From assembly GCA_018820855.1 (NCBI GenBank), contig JAHJNL010000007.1, forward strand, positions 124,001-188,000: a stretch of DNA of 64,000 nt, read 5' to 3'. Both the position numbers and the translations under genes were made by a program. The notes under the pieces are model-generated. The model had not been told where the DNA came from and made no database searches. It saw only the letters and a list, made by a program, of their open reading frames with translations. This DNA comes from Pseudomonadota bacterium (GTDB lineage: Bacteria > Desulfobacterota > Desulfobulbia > Desulfobulbales > Desulfocapsaceae). Positions 43,565-53,044 of the stretch are shown one piece after another (the first letter of the stretch is position 1; each line of letters starts with the position of its first letter).

Positions 43565-43788
43565 CAACTGGGATCTATGGTGGAACCAGGTAATGATCTA
43601 GCCCGGTTTAGACTTTTTCAGTTACTCCTTGTATCTTTTTAACCTCCTGTCTTTTTGTCTAAATTTGAAATTTGGCTTGACTCCAGCCGTTCTGTTTTGA
43701 TAGCGTTTTGTTACGGGTCTTTTCTGTCAGGGAACCGTTGTTTGATTTTTGCGATATCTACGGATTTTTTTAACTGGAGGAGAGCAGT

Positions 43789-44001
43789 ATGTCGGAACAT
43801 GTAACTGGTAAGGTTAAATGGTTCAATGCAAGCAAGGGGTATGGTTTTCTGGAGAGGCAAAATGGGGAAGCAGATGTTTTTGTTCACTACAGTGCAATTC
43901 AAGGGGATGGATTCAGAAGCCTTGGTGAGGGACAGGCTGTTGAATTTATAATAGCCCAATCAGAGAAAGGATTGCATGCTGAAAAGGTCAGAGCCTTATA
44001 A
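43789..44001 (+). CDS. Cold-shock domain protein
   Basis: A 70-residue protein made of one cold-shock domain with RNP1 (GYGFL) and RNP2 (VFVHYSAI). These bind single-stranded RNA and relax its structure. It has a clear GGAGGAGAG box nine bases before the ATG. A 224-base leader region precedes it, as is usual for cspA-type genes. I cannot tell a cold-inducible from a constitutive member. A TTGACT at about 43677 is a possible -35. It ends in a strong terminator. Confidence 0.95.
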   Translation: MSEHVTGKVKWFNASKGYGFLERQNGEADVFVHYSAIQGDGFRSLGEGQAVEFIIAQSEKGLHAEKVRAL

Positions 44002-44022
44002 GACTCTTTGTCTATGATTCAT

Positions 44023-44059
44023 ATCCCGGAACGATACTGTCGTTCCGGGATTTTTTTTT
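44023..44059 (+). terminator. Intrinsic terminator after the cold-shock gene
   Basis: A perfect 12-bp stem pairs ATCCCGGAACGA (44023-44034) with TCGTTCCGGGAT (44040-44051) over a five-base loop. Nine T (44051-44059) follow, the first shared with the stem end. Confidence 0.95.
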
Positions 44060-44160
44060 GCAAACCGAACAAAAGCTCTTCTTGAAAAATAGCGGAAGCA
44101 GGGTATGTTGCAGCGGTAAGATGTTCAACATAATTTTTTTTAAGTAGGTTGTGACGTAAC

Positions 44161-45750
44161 ATGAATAAACCGTTTGTAATTCTCTTTGTCGATGATGAGG
44201 AAATTAATACCCTCAATTTCAAAATGATATTTCAGGACAGGTATGAGATCATCACCGCTCGTTCAGGAGAAGAAGGCTTAAAACATTTTCGGGAAAATAA
44301 GGACATCGGACTTATCATTTCTGATCAGCGCATGCCTGGGCTCAGTGGTACTGAAATGATGAGCCGAATCTATGAAATCAACCCGGATCCAATCCGGGTT
44401 CTCCTCACTGCCTACAGTCAGGTGAACGATGTGTTGGATGCCATCAATCGTGGTCGTATTTACCAATATATTCTGAAACCTTGGGACACCAGGGAACTGA
44501 CATTGGTGATAGAACGATCTCGAGATCTTTATCTTCTCAAAAAAGAAAACAGTTCTCTCACAGATGAACTTGCAGAAAAGAATCAACATCTGGAGATGAT
44601 GAACCAAAAGTTGGTCATCGTTAATAATGCGCTGAAACGAGATGTACGGAGAAGAAAAAAGCTGGAAGCGTCTCTTCAGGAAAGTGAAGAAAAATTCAGA
44701 AAATTCACCCTGGCTTCTCAGGATATGATCATACTCGTTGATTCTGAAGGGCGAGGCATCTTCACCAATCCAGCGACGAGAAATCTTCTTGGCTATAGTG
44801 ATGCCGATGAAATTATGAGATTTCCCTTGACTGCTGCCCTGCACCCCGAAGATCGATGGATCATCATGGATGAGGTTGCCAGGCTCCGTCGCGACTCCAG
44901 CCCCACACCTGCAAAAGAGGTGAGGATGTTAAAAAAAAGCGGCAGTTATCTCGATGTGGAGATGAACTTTTTTTTTATAGACCTTGAAATCGGGGAGCGT
45001 ATTCTGGGGTCCATTGTTCGAGACATTACTGAACGGAAAATTGCAGAAAGAAGCCTTCGTTTATCCGAGGAACGCTTAGGGGATCTCTCTGCCATGTTGA
45101 TCACGGCCCAGGATGATGAACGTCGGCGCATCGCCATGGAACTGCATGATGAGTTCGGTCAGTCTCTTGCCGCTCTTAAGTTGCAGTTACGAGCCTTGGA
45201 AAACAATCTGTATAATAACAAGCAAGGTCAGATAGAAAAAACTATCGAGGGACTTCAGGAGGTAAGGCAATATGTCAACGTTCAGATTGAAAACGTTCGT
45301 CATCTTTCCCGTGAGCTCTGGCCAATGGTTGTCGATGACTTAGGTGTGGATGCCGCCTTTGATAATCTGTTCAGCAGTTTTCTTGATTATAGTGAGGTCG
45401 ATATCGACATTAATATGGAACCGGTGGGAGCTTATTTTTCAGTGGAAGAACAAAGGCACCTCTACCGTCTCCTCCAGGAATCTCTCAACAATGTTGTAAA
45501 ACATGCTGATGCCGGAAGTATACAGGTCTGTGCCAGGTTAATTGAAAATTCTCTGGTCCTTGCCGTTCATGATAACGGAATAGGTTTTGATGCTGAAGCA
45601 GTCTCTACACATACCGGTAAGACCAGAGGGATGGGGTTGCAGGCAATGGCCGAACGGGTAAAAATCCTTAACGGACAAATGGAAATCAACAGCAGTCCAG
45701 GGAAAGGAACCTCTATTGTCTTTACCCTCGCAACTGATCGGAATCAGTAA
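44161..45750 (+). CDS. Receiver - PAS - HisKA_3 histidine kinase
   Basis: A cytoplasmic 529-residue hybrid: an N-terminal receiver (Asp55 in LIISDQRMPG), a coiled coil (about 125-175), a PAS domain (about 178-295), then a NarX/DesK-type HisKA_3 domain with His329 (MELHDEFGQS) and the ATPase domain (about 420-525, DNGIGFD, GMGLQAMAERV). Because the kinase has a receiver at its front, it is probably part of a phosphorelay or a feedback device. Its partner response regulator is not nearby. The stop overlaps the tsaE start by one base (TAATG), so the two are translationally coupled. Confidence 0.92.
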   Translation: MNKPFVILFVDDEEINTLNFKMIFQDRYEIITARSGEEGLKHFRENKDIGLIISDQRMPGLSGTEMMSRIYEINPDPIRVLLTAYSQVNDVLDAINRGRIYQYILKPWDTRELTLVIERSRDLYLLKKENSSLTDELAEKNQHLEMMNQKLVIVNNALKRDVRRRKKLEASLQESEEKFRKFTLASQDMIILVDSEGRGIFTNPATRNLLGYSDADEIMRFPLTAALHPEDRWIIMDEVARLRRDSSPTPAKEVRMLKKSGSYLDVEMNFFFIDLEIGERILGSIVRDITERKIAERSLRLSEERLGDLSAMLITAQDDERRRIAMELHDEFGQSLAALKLQLRALENNLYNNKQGQIEKTIEGLQEVRQYVNVQIENVRHLSRELWPMVVDDLGVDAAFDNLFSSFLDYSEVDIDINMEPVGAYFSVEEQRHLYRLLQESLNNVVKHADAGSIQVCARLIENSLVLAVHDNGIGFDAEAVSTHTGKTRGMGLQAMAERVKILNGQMEINSSPGKGTSIVFTLATDRNQ

Positions 45751-46238
45751 TGGAAAGCTTTGTTTTTGTCTTAAAAAATCTTGAAGAAACAGAAATGTTC
45801 GGGCGGCATCTTGGTACACAGGCCCGGCCTGGAGATATTATCTGCCTGAGTGGCGATCTTGGTGCCGGAAAAACCGCGTTGACCCAGAAAATCGCCAAAG
45901 GCCTGGGTGTGCCGGATTCCTGTTATGTAACCAGTCCCAGTTTTTCGATTCTTCAGGAATATCCCGGCAGAATCCCTCTTTATCATATGGATTTCTATCG
46001 ACTTGGTGATGAAACTGAAGTGGAAGATCTTGGCTTTGAAGAATTCTTTTACCTTTCTGGCCTAACAGTGATAGAGTGGTCTGAGAGGGCAGGTGCTCTC
46101 ATTCCAGCTACACGATTGTTCATTCGACTTACCATTAACGATGATCTTTCAAGAAGGGTCGAAATTGATTTCGGCTGCGGGACTTGGCAAGAGCGTCTTC
46201 ATCACTTCTGCGAAGCAGTTTCTGCGGGCAGGGGATAG
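45750..46238 (+). CDS. tsaE: tRNA N6-threonylcarbamoyladenosine biosynthesis ATPase TsaE
   Basis: TsaE is the ATPase partner of TsaB-TsaD in making t6A37 of ANN-decoding tRNAs. The 162-residue protein has Walker A GDLGAGKTAL, SPSFSILQEY, the YHMDFYRLGDETEVEDLGFEE segment and VIEWSER. It starts in the kinase stop codon. Other t6A genes are not in this window. Confidence 0.95.
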   Translation: MESFVFVLKNLEETEMFGRHLGTQARPGDIICLSGDLGAGKTALTQKIAKGLGVPDSCYVTSPSFSILQEYPGRIPLYHMDFYRLGDETEVEDLGFEEFFYLSGLTVIEWSERAGALIPATRLFIRLTINDDLSRRVEIDFGCGTWQERLHHFCEAVSAGRG

Positions 46239-46255
46239 CTTCTATCTCGAATCTT

Positions 46256-47458
46256 ATGGATGTTTTTGTCGCCAGACAGCCGATATTTGACCGCCTCAAA
46301 AGAATTTACGCCTACGAACTCCTGTTCCGTTCAGGAATGGACAACGCCTTTCCGGATCTTGACGGAGACACTGCTACTTCCAGTCTCCTCTCGTCTTCAT
46401 TTTTTACCGTGGGAATTGAACAAATTTCCGGTGGAAACAAGGTCTTTATCAATTTCACCGAGGATCTTCTTCTACGAGGTACTCCTGCCATGTTCCCACC
46501 TGGAAATATTATGGTAGAAGTCCTTGAAGACGTCAATCCGGATGACAATGTTATAGCTGCTTGCGAGGATCTTGTTGCCAAAGGATATGACCTTGCCCTG
46601 GATGATTTTGTATTCACGGAGGCCTGGCGTCCTCTTGTCAAGCTCGCAAAGATTATCAAGATCGATTTCATGCTCATGAGCATAGAAGAAATTAAGGAAA
46701 TTGTGGCCACAGTCAAGCCTTACAAATGCCGGTTGCTTGCTGAAAAAATAGAAACCTACAAAGAATTTCAACAGGCCAAGCAAATGGGCTTCTTCTATTT
46801 TCAGGGCTATTTTTTTTCAAAACCGGAAATCCTTAAAAATAAAGATATTCCTTCTTCCCAATTGAGTTACTTTCAGCTGATCACTGAGGTTGCTAAGGCA
46901 GAATTTGACGTTCCCTCTCTGGAGCGCTTGATTAACCAGGATGTTTCTGTCTCCTATAAGCTTCTGAAATATTTGAATTCCGCATATTTTTCCAGGTTAC
47001 AGCCCATTTCCTCAATCCGCCAGGCCATTGCTTTTCTTGGGGAAAGAGGGGTTCGGCAGTTTGTTTCCCTCATTGCTGCCAGTAAGCTTTCCGAATCAAA
47101 ACCTACTGAACTTATCCGGATCTCAATTATTCGCGCCCGTTTTCTGGAACAGATTGCCATCGATCTTAGAGAAGACAATAGTGGTGATTTTTTTATGCTT
47201 GGTCTCTTTTCTCTTCTCGATGCCATGCTCGATAACAGCATGGAGTATCTCATGGCACAGTTACCACTGACTGATTTAGTCAAAAACGCCCTGACTAAAA
47301 GGCAGGGGAATATGTTTCTCTTTCTTCAGGCCATTGAGCAGTATGAGGTAGGTGACTGGAGCAGTTTTGACCAGACAGCCAATGCTATTGGCCTGGATCA
47401 GGGAAAAGTAGCAGGTTTTTACCTGGATGCAGTAGGCTGGGCAGATAGTTTTCAGTAA
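46256..47458 (+). CDS. EAL-like / HDOD-domain signalling protein
   Basis: About 400 residues from the ATG at 46256, which begins with the conserved MDVFVARQPIFDRLKRIYAYELLFRSG. A longer frame from 46184 would enter tsaE and lacks conservation. The N-terminal half is the YuxH-type degenerate EAL domain: the EAL motif reads YEL, DDF(G) reads DDFV and the later EGVET motif reads EKIET. The family is usually not an active c-di-GMP phosphodiesterase. The C-terminal half (about 200-390) is an HDOD domain (SYKLLKYLNSAYFSR, AIAFLGERGVRQFV). It lies 17 bases after tsaE. It probably acts as a c-di-GMP or signal-linked scaffold (inference). Confidence 0.9.
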   Translation: MDVFVARQPIFDRLKRIYAYELLFRSGMDNAFPDLDGDTATSSLLSSSFFTVGIEQISGGNKVFINFTEDLLLRGTPAMFPPGNIMVEVLEDVNPDDNVIAACEDLVAKGYDLALDDFVFTEAWRPLVKLAKIIKIDFMLMSIEEIKEIVATVKPYKCRLLAEKIETYKEFQQAKQMGFFYFQGYFFSKPEILKNKDIPSSQLSYFQLITEVAKAEFDVPSLERLINQDVSVSYKLLKYLNSAYFSRLQPISSIRQAIAFLGERGVRQFVSLIAASKLSESKPTELIRISIIRARFLEQIAIDLREDNSGDFFMLGLFSLLDAMLDNSMEYLMAQLPLTDLVKNALTKRQGNMFLFLQAIEQYEVGDWSSFDQTANAIGLDQGKVAGFYLDAVGWADSFQ

Positions 47459-47504
47459 GTTTTTCCTCTCAACTGGTTGTGTCTACGCTTTGTAATTCCT
47501 TCCT

Positions 47505-47533
47505 TTGCAAAAAATATCCATCCTCTGTATAGT
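47505..47533 (+). promoter_or_regulatory. Sigma-70-like promoter of the YcaO-TPR gene
   Basis: TTGCAA (47505-47510) and TATAGT (47528-47533, five of six) lie exactly 17 bases apart, about 100 bases before the ATG at 47634. This is a plausible housekeeping promoter. Confidence 0.55.
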
Positions 47534-47633
47534 GGTCTGCTTTGCTCTGACTAAAAAAATCTGTTTGCTTCGAAGGCATGGAAAAGGTTTTTCCCTGTCT
47601 GTTATCCGATTACCGTAAAACAACAAAGGAAAC

Positions 47634-49382
47634 ATGAAAAAAAATATCATTCGCCTTCAAGAATGTCAGAAGGTCTTTACAACTGATCAGGACAAAGCTA
47701 TTTACCCTGAAGATACGGTTAAGATATTCAAAGAAAAACTTGCCCACCTGGATCTCGATATTCTTAAAGAAGTCAAGCGAATCGACAATGGGCGCTTGGG
47801 TATCCCTGTTTATTTCTCGGTCTGCGGTGAAGATGCCCGAGCCATGACCGGAACCAAAAAGCAGATGGGAAAAGGGGCTTCAGAAATACAGGCCCAGGCC
47901 TCCGCCTGCATGGAACTGGGCGAGCGTTTTTCGTTTTTTACTTTTAAAAATAATCCTGAAAATTTCGTTGAAGGCGATTACCAGGAAATGCGGGAAAAGG
48001 GGTATCCAGTCCTTGATCCTGAATATCTCCTGCAGTCCGTTCATGATACGGTTCATGATGTTGCCTTTGTGGAAACTGTTCTGCAGGGGATTCCCATGCA
48101 GTGGACCTGGGCTACTCATCTCAGCAAAGAAGAAGAGGTCCTTATTCCTTTTTCCTGGTTTTTTGCCATTAATGAGTTCAATGGTCCGTCTGCCGGCAAT
48201 ACCCTTGAAGAGGCAGCACTGCAGGGAATTTGTGAGATTGTTGAACGACATGTCTGCTCGCTTGTCACCCATGAACAGATAAACACGCCCTCTATTAATC
48301 CTGAGAGCGTTTCTGACCCTGTGGCCAAAAATCTCCTCGATATTTTCAAAGCAAATGACATTGAACTCTATCTCAATGACTTTAGCCTTGATACAGGGAT
48401 CTGTACCGTTGGTGCCCTTGCCATAGACCGCAGCACTTTCCCGCAAAAAAGTGAAATCGTCTATACTGCGGGAACAACGCCTGATCCAGAGAAGGCCTTA
48501 ATACGCGCTGTGACAGAAGTGGCTCAACTGGCAGGAGACTTCAATAGTGGGTCCAATTATGTGGCCTCTGGGCTGCCAAAGCCCCTTGCCATGAAAGAGG
48601 TGCGGCATGTCACCGAGCCCCGGGCGAGTATTCGCATATCAGAAATGGCCAATCTGGCTGATTCGGATATCCGGGTAGAAGTTAAAAACTGTGTAGAAGC
48701 CTTGGCTGAAAAGGGGATGGAAACTTTTATGATCAACGTTTCTCATCCTGAGCTGCAGATCCCTGCCATCTATACCATTGTACCCGGTGCACATTTTCGG
48801 GAACGTTCCATGATTCGTGACGTTGGTCTTTTTGCCGCCAAGCTTCTGGTGGAACGGGTGGAAGCCCCGCAACTTCTTGAGGAAAGGCTCGCCAGACTCG
48901 AAGGGCTGGTCCCAAACACATATTACCTCGATTTTTATCGAGGGCGAAACCTTTATGTGAGCGGTGACCCAGCTGCAGCTTTGAGTCACTTCAATAGGGC
49001 TTTGACCCTCTCGCCGGAGAGTGAAGATGTTCCATATATATACTCATATATGGGGAATTGCTTGAAAGACCTTGAACGTTATGACGAGGCACTTGCTGTC
49101 CTGAAAAAGGGATTGGCAGAGGATGAAGAACGCCCTGATATCTATAATATGATGGGTGTCTGTTATTTCAAAAAAGAGGAGTATGCGCTGGCCGTGAAAA
49201 GTTTTGAACGGGCCGTTGAGTTAAATCCTGCATCAGCCATGGACTATGCCAATCTCGGTGTGAACCATCGCAGGCTGGGCAATAAAGAGGAAGCACTCCA
49301 TTTTTTTACCCTGGCCCTTTCCCTTGATCCGAGTATCGAGTTTGCTCAGCAGCAACTTGCTGACTTGGTTGTAGAAGAGTAA
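47634..49382 (+). CDS. YcaO-domain protein fused to TPR repeats
   Basis: The 582-residue protein has a YcaO domain (about 55-395), with the ATP-binding signatures KGASEIQAQASACMELGERFS and EAALQGICEIVERH. The C-terminal part (about 435-575) consists of three to four tetratricopeptide repeats (for example VPYIYSYMGNCLKDLERYDEA and PDIYNMMGVCYFKKEEYALA). YcaO proteins activate amide bonds with ATP in azoline and thioamide formation, or support RimO in E. coli. TfuA, an azoline partner or precursor peptide is not visible here. The TPRs suggest a protein partner or substrate. A good promoter (47505-47533) and a clear AAAGGAA box precede it, so it is not fed by the EAL/HDOD gene. Confidence 0.88.
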   Translation: MKKNIIRLQECQKVFTTDQDKAIYPEDTVKIFKEKLAHLDLDILKEVKRIDNGRLGIPVYFSVCGEDARAMTGTKKQMGKGASEIQAQASACMELGERFSFFTFKNNPENFVEGDYQEMREKGYPVLDPEYLLQSVHDTVHDVAFVETVLQGIPMQWTWATHLSKEEEVLIPFSWFFAINEFNGPSAGNTLEEAALQGICEIVERHVCSLVTHEQINTPSINPESVSDPVAKNLLDIFKANDIELYLNDFSLDTGICTVGALAIDRSTFPQKSEIVYTAGTTPDPEKALIRAVTEVAQLAGDFNSGSNYVASGLPKPLAMKEVRHVTEPRASIRISEMANLADSDIRVEVKNCVEALAEKGMETFMINVSHPELQIPAIYTIVPGAHFRERSMIRDVGLFAAKLLVERVEAPQLLEERLARLEGLVPNTYYLDFYRGRNLYVSGDPAAALSHFNRALTLSPESEDVPYIYSYMGNCLKDLERYDEALAVLKKGLAEDEERPDIYNMMGVCYFKKEEYALAVKSFERAVELNPASAMDYANLGVNHRRLGNKEEALHFFTLALSLDPSIEFAQQQLADLVVEE

Positions 49383-49404
49383 CTCATTGCCCGGAGATTT
49401 TTTT

Positions 49405-50580
49405 ATGTCTGCCCAGACTTCTTTAAAAGAGTTGAATCCCCGCAAGATCCTGATCCGATCTACAAACTGGATTGGTGATGCGGTGATGACCACGCCTGCA
49501 GTGCATACCATCAGGGAAAATTTTCCCAAAGCAGAGATTACGATGCTCGCAGTTCCTTGGGTGGCCGATATTTTCCGCCTGAGTCCTGATGTCGATAAAG
49601 TGCTTGTCTATGACAAGAAGCATCTGTACCAAGGAAAGATCAAGGGGCCGCTGAATCTGGCAAGGGATCTCAAACCGTTGGGGTTTGATGCCGCCATTCT
49701 CCTGCAAAATGCCTTTGAGGCTGCCTTTCTTGCCAAGATGGCAGGGATTCCTGTGCGGGCTGGTTATAAACGAGATGGCCGAGGGATTTTGTTGACGCAT
49801 GGTGTCAAGATCAGTGATGCGATCAGGAAGAAGCATCAGGTACACTACTATCAGAACATGCTGGCCGGTCTTGGCCTGACCCTTGGTCCGGATCATTTAC
49901 GATTACCGCTTCCGGAGGAGCTTGAGGGTTGGGCAAAGGGATTTGTCGATTGTCTCAGACATCAGAATCCGGTTTCAAGGCATGATCAGCAAAGCGTAAA
50001 TAAACCTTCAGGGCCGACTGAACTGAAGTCGCTCAACAGTGAAGGGGTTGCTGTTCCTGTTATTGGTTTTAATCCCGGCGCCGCTTTTGGGCCTGCCAAG
50101 CGATGGCCTACGGAAAAATTTGGTCAATTGGCCGCTCTTATCGCCCATCATTATGGTGAGAGCGGTTGTGTCATCATGATTTTTGGAACTGAGGCCGACA
50201 CAGAGGCAGCCCGGGAAATCAGACAATTTGCCGTGCGTACCCCCCATCATGTGTTTGATATGACGGGAAAGACCAGTCTCAAGCAGGCCATGGCCCTCAT
50301 CAAGAGCTGTGATGTTTTTGTTTCCAATGATTCCGGGTTGATGCACGTTGCTGCAGGTCTTGGTACTCCCACCATAGCCATTTTTGGCTCGACCAATCAT
50401 ATTACCACAGGGCCTTACTCGAAAAACTCGATTATCCTCCGGCGTGAGATGACATGCAGCCCATGCCTGCAGACCCATTGCCCCCAGGGGCATCTTAACT
50501 GTCTGGAATCCATCAAAGCCACAGATGTATATGAAGAAGTGGCACGGATGCTCTCTTCTAACCTCCTCCCTGACGCCTAA
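49405..50580 (+). CDS. waaF: ADP-heptose:LPS heptosyltransferase (WaaF-type, GT9)
   Basis: This enzyme adds heptose to the LPS inner core. About 391 residues from the ATG at 49405, with GGAG eight bases ahead; a TTG at 49387 is less likely. Motifs are NWIGDAVMTTPAVHTIRENFP, FNPGAAFGPAKRWPTEKF and VSNDSGLMHVAAGLGTPTIAIFGSTN, the ADP-heptose-binding end. WaaC versus WaaF is set by the overall sequence, with heptosyltransferase II most likely. It lies six bases upstream of the gmhB gene, which makes its donor's precursor. Confidence 0.93.
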   Translation: MSAQTSLKELNPRKILIRSTNWIGDAVMTTPAVHTIRENFPKAEITMLAVPWVADIFRLSPDVDKVLVYDKKHLYQGKIKGPLNLARDLKPLGFDAAILLQNAFEAAFLAKMAGIPVRAGYKRDGRGILLTHGVKISDAIRKKHQVHYYQNMLAGLGLTLGPDHLRLPLPEELEGWAKGFVDCLRHQNPVSRHDQQSVNKPSGPTELKSLNSEGVAVPVIGFNPGAAFGPAKRWPTEKFGQLAALIAHHYGESGCVIMIFGTEADTEAAREIRQFAVRTPHHVFDMTGKTSLKQAMALIKSCDVFVSNDSGLMHVAAGLGTPTIAIFGSTNHITTGPYSKNSIILRREMTCSPCLQTHCPQGHLNCLESIKATDVYEEVARMLSSNLLPDA

Positions 50581-50586
50581 TTTCCC

Positions 50587-51180
50587 ATGACAGAGCATGA
50601 ACAGGATAGCACTCCAAGGCCTGCAGTTTTCCTTGATCGGGACGGAACCATCAATGAACAGATGGGCTATATCAACCATATTTGCCGTTTTCAGCTCCTG
50701 CCCGGGGCCGCCGACGCCATAAAAAGGCTCAACGACGCCAAGATTCCGGTGGTCGTTGTCAGCAACCAGTCAGGGCTTGCACGTGGCTATTTCCCTGAAG
50801 AGTTGCTGTCGGCAGTTCACGAAAAGATGGTTCGACTGCTTGCTGAAAAAGGTGCCCATGTGGATGGAATTTATTACTGTCCCCATCACCCTGAGGCCAA
50901 GAAAAAGGAGTTCCGGAAGACCTGCTCATGCAGAAAGCCTAAACCGGGGCTTATTCTGCAAGCCGCAAAAGAGATGAATCTGGCCCCCGAACAATCTGTT
51001 GTCGTCGGTGACAGGTGGTCGGACATAAAGACTGCAGCAAACTGCGGAGCACGATCCGTCTTGGTCAGGACTGGCTACGGTAGGGGAGATGAGCTTTATA
51101 TCGGGCCACATCAGGAAATACAGCCGGATTATAAAGCAGAGGATCTTCGTGAAGCTGTGGAGTGGATATTGCAGTCCTGA
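50587..51180 (+). CDS. gmhB: D-glycero-beta-D-manno-heptose 1,7-bisphosphate 7-phosphatase
   Basis: GmhB removes the 7-phosphate in making ADP-heptose. The 197-residue HAD-fold protein has the nucleophile motif FLDRDGTINE, VVSNQSGLARGYF, the zinc loop CPHHPEAKKKEF...CSCRKPKPG (three Cys plus His), and VVVGDRWSDIKTA. It starts six bases after the heptosyltransferase and is certainly in the same operon, so heptose supply and use are linked. Confidence 0.95.
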   Translation: MTEHEQDSTPRPAVFLDRDGTINEQMGYINHICRFQLLPGAADAIKRLNDAKIPVVVVSNQSGLARGYFPEELLSAVHEKMVRLLAEKGAHVDGIYYCPHHPEAKKKEFRKTCSCRKPKPGLILQAAKEMNLAPEQSVVVGDRWSDIKTAANCGARSVLVRTGYGRGDELYIGPHQEIQPDYKAEDLREAVEWILQS

Positions 51181-51213
51181 TATGGAATCTGGGCTGCAAC
51201 AGGGAGCTCTTTT

Positions 51214-52137
51214 TCAGAAAAAAGAAAGTATTCTCTGGCCGCTGTCCATGGCAGCTTCTGCCCCGTGAGGCAGGGTCAGGTTGTCCGGGCCATGGCCCAC
51301 AGGAAAGTCCCCCCACACCGGAATACCTGTCGGTTCTGTCAATTCAAGGACTCGCATCCATATCTGTTCGTGGAAACGAAGGCGTTCCAGGCGATCCTGA
51401 TCGCGTGTCAGGGAAAAGTCTCCCAGGATTATCCCCCTGGCTTGATTGAATTTGCCGCAATGGGCAAGCTGAGTGAGCATCCGATCGATTCGGTAAAGCG
51501 GTTCTCCCACATCTTCCAGAAAAAGAATAGCATCGGTCCAATCCTGTTCCAGAGGGGTGGCAAGCAGGCTCATGAGACTGCTCAAGTTACCGCCAAGGAG
51601 TGTTCCCCTGGCAGGATCTCCTCCACGTAAGACTTCAATTTTTGAGTTGTGCACAGGAATCTTCCATTTCCCCCTGAGACAGGCATATAATCGTTCCACA
51701 CTTTCTCGACTGCTGGAAGAGAGTGTAGTGAGCATGGGACCGTGCAGACTGACCATCTTTGTTGCCTGAAAGAGGGCCTGGTGCAGTATTGTAATGTCGG
51801 AAAAGCCGATGAGCATTTTTTGGTGCTGCCGCAACTGGTTCCTGTCGAGAAGATTGAGCAGGCGCAGGCATCCGAATCCGCCTCGCAGGGCAAAGACGGC
51901 AGAAATTTCTGGATCTGCCCACATTCTGTGAAATTCAAGGGCCCGGTTGCTATCAGTATCAGCAAGATACCCGGTTCCTGGCCAGAGTTGACGGGGAAGT
52001 CTGATCTCAAAGCCCATCTCCTGAAGAATAGAGACTCCCTGCTCAAGGGGAGACAAGTCCCGAAGTTGGCCACCCGGGGCAATGATACCGATGCAGTCTC
52101 CGGGCTGCAGGGAAGGAGGGGGAGGGGAGATAGTCAT
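51214..52137 (-). CDS. LD-carboxypeptidase (S66 family)
   Basis: This enzyme cleaves the terminal D-alanine from tetrapeptides in cell-wall recycling. The 307-residue protein has the typical start (GDCIGIIAPGGQLRD), FALRGGFGCLRLLNLL, the nucleophile serine in IGFSDITIL and GTLLGGNLSSLMSLL. No signal peptide is present, so it acts in the cytoplasm. It starts four bases after coaX ends, so both belong to one minus-strand unit. Confidence 0.92.
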   Translation of the reverse strand: MTISPPPPSLQPGDCIGIIAPGGQLRDLSPLEQGVSILQEMGFEIRLPRQLWPGTGYLADTDSNRALEFHRMWADPEISAVFALRGGFGCLRLLNLLDRNQLRQHQKMLIGFSDITILHQALFQATKMVSLHGPMLTTLSSSSRESVERLYACLRGKWKIPVHNSKIEVLRGGDPARGTLLGGNLSSLMSLLATPLEQDWTDAILFLEDVGEPLYRIDRMLTQLAHCGKFNQARGIILGDFSLTRDQDRLERLRFHEQIWMRVLELTEPTGIPVWGDFPVGHGPDNLTLPHGAEAAMDSGQRILSFF

Positions 52138-52141
52138 ATCA

Positions 52142-52930
52142 TTATTTTCTGTGGTAAAGAGAATGAAGTCCGCTCAGGGTCAACATGGGGTCGACCTCTT
52201 CTATCACCTTGGAATAAGGGGCTATCAGGTGAGCCATGCCGCCGGTGGCAATCACCTTCAGGGGTTCACCCTGTGGGCAGAGGTCTTTGCGGATCCGTTC
52301 ACTGAGTCCATCGACCAGTGCCCCGTAACCATAGAGAATTCCGCTCTTCATGGCATCGATAGTGTTGCGGCCGATTACCCTTTGAGGAGGGGTGGAGACA
52401 TCAATGCGGGGCAGCTTGGCGGCACGGCTGGACAAAGCCTCCAGGGATATGGCTATACCAGGCAGGATGGCCCCTCCCAGGTATTCACATTGAGCGGAAA
52501 CACAGTCAAAGGTTATCGCTGTGCCAAAGTCAATAATGATCAGGTTCTGCCTGAAGCGTTCCCAGGCGGCTATGGCGTTGACCAGCCTGTCGGCACCCAC
52601 CTCTTCCGGATAATCGGTGGAGATGGTTATAGCATCGGCAATGGTCTCAGCTGATACCACAAAGAGAGGCTTCTCCAGATAGTTGGAAAAATACTTTTCA
52701 CAACAGGAAATCCAGGCGGCTTCAAGAGACGGAACAACGCTTGCCAGAATGATTCCGTGAATCTGTTTCTTGTCGATCCCTGCCATGGAAAAAAGAGCAT
52801 GGTAGCGGATGGCCAATTCGTCATCGGTTCGTTCCCGATCCGACTTCAGGCGCCACTGACCGATGAGCTTCTTTCCTTCAAAAAGACCTGTTACTGTATG
52901 TGAGTTGCCGACATCTACGGTGAAAAGCAT
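52142..52930 (-). CDS. coaX: Type III pantothenate kinase
   Basis: CoaX starts coenzyme A synthesis by phosphorylating pantothenate. The 262-residue protein has DVGNSHTVTGLFE at the N-terminus (phosphate-binding), EEVGADRLVNAIAAWERF, IIDFGTAITFDCVS and YGYGALVDGLSERIRKDL. It uses no feedback by CoA. An AAGGAAAA box precedes the ATG. It is cotranscribed with the LD-carboxypeptidase gene. Confidence 0.96.
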   Translation of the reverse strand: MLFTVDVGNSHTVTGLFEGKKLIGQWRLKSDRERTDDELAIRYHALFSMAGIDKKQIHGIILASVVPSLEAAWISCCEKYFSNYLEKPLFVVSAETIADAITISTDYPEEVGADRLVNAIAAWERFRQNLIIIDFGTAITFDCVSAQCEYLGGAILPGIAISLEALSSRAAKLPRIDVSTPPQRVIGRNTIDAMKSGILYGYGALVDGLSERIRKDLCPQGEPLKVIATGGMAHLIAPYSKVIEEVDPMLTLSGLHSLYHRK

Positions 52931-53044
52931 GGATTTTCCTTAAAGGTTGCATTAGTTTTGACAGGATGTATTATCATTAATATAAAAAGAAGAAAGGAAC
53001 AAGTTCTTGTTCCGTCATCCTCTCTACAGGATTGAAGAAAGTCC

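Noticed and set aside
46184-46255. Upstream extension of the EAL/HDOD gene into tsaE
   Set aside because: The family's conserved start (MDVFVARQPIFD) is at 46256, and the extra residues are tsaE read in another frame.
50008-50679. 223-codon minus-strand frame across the heptosyltransferase and gmhB
   Set aside because: Covers two conserved plus-strand genes and shows no domain pattern.
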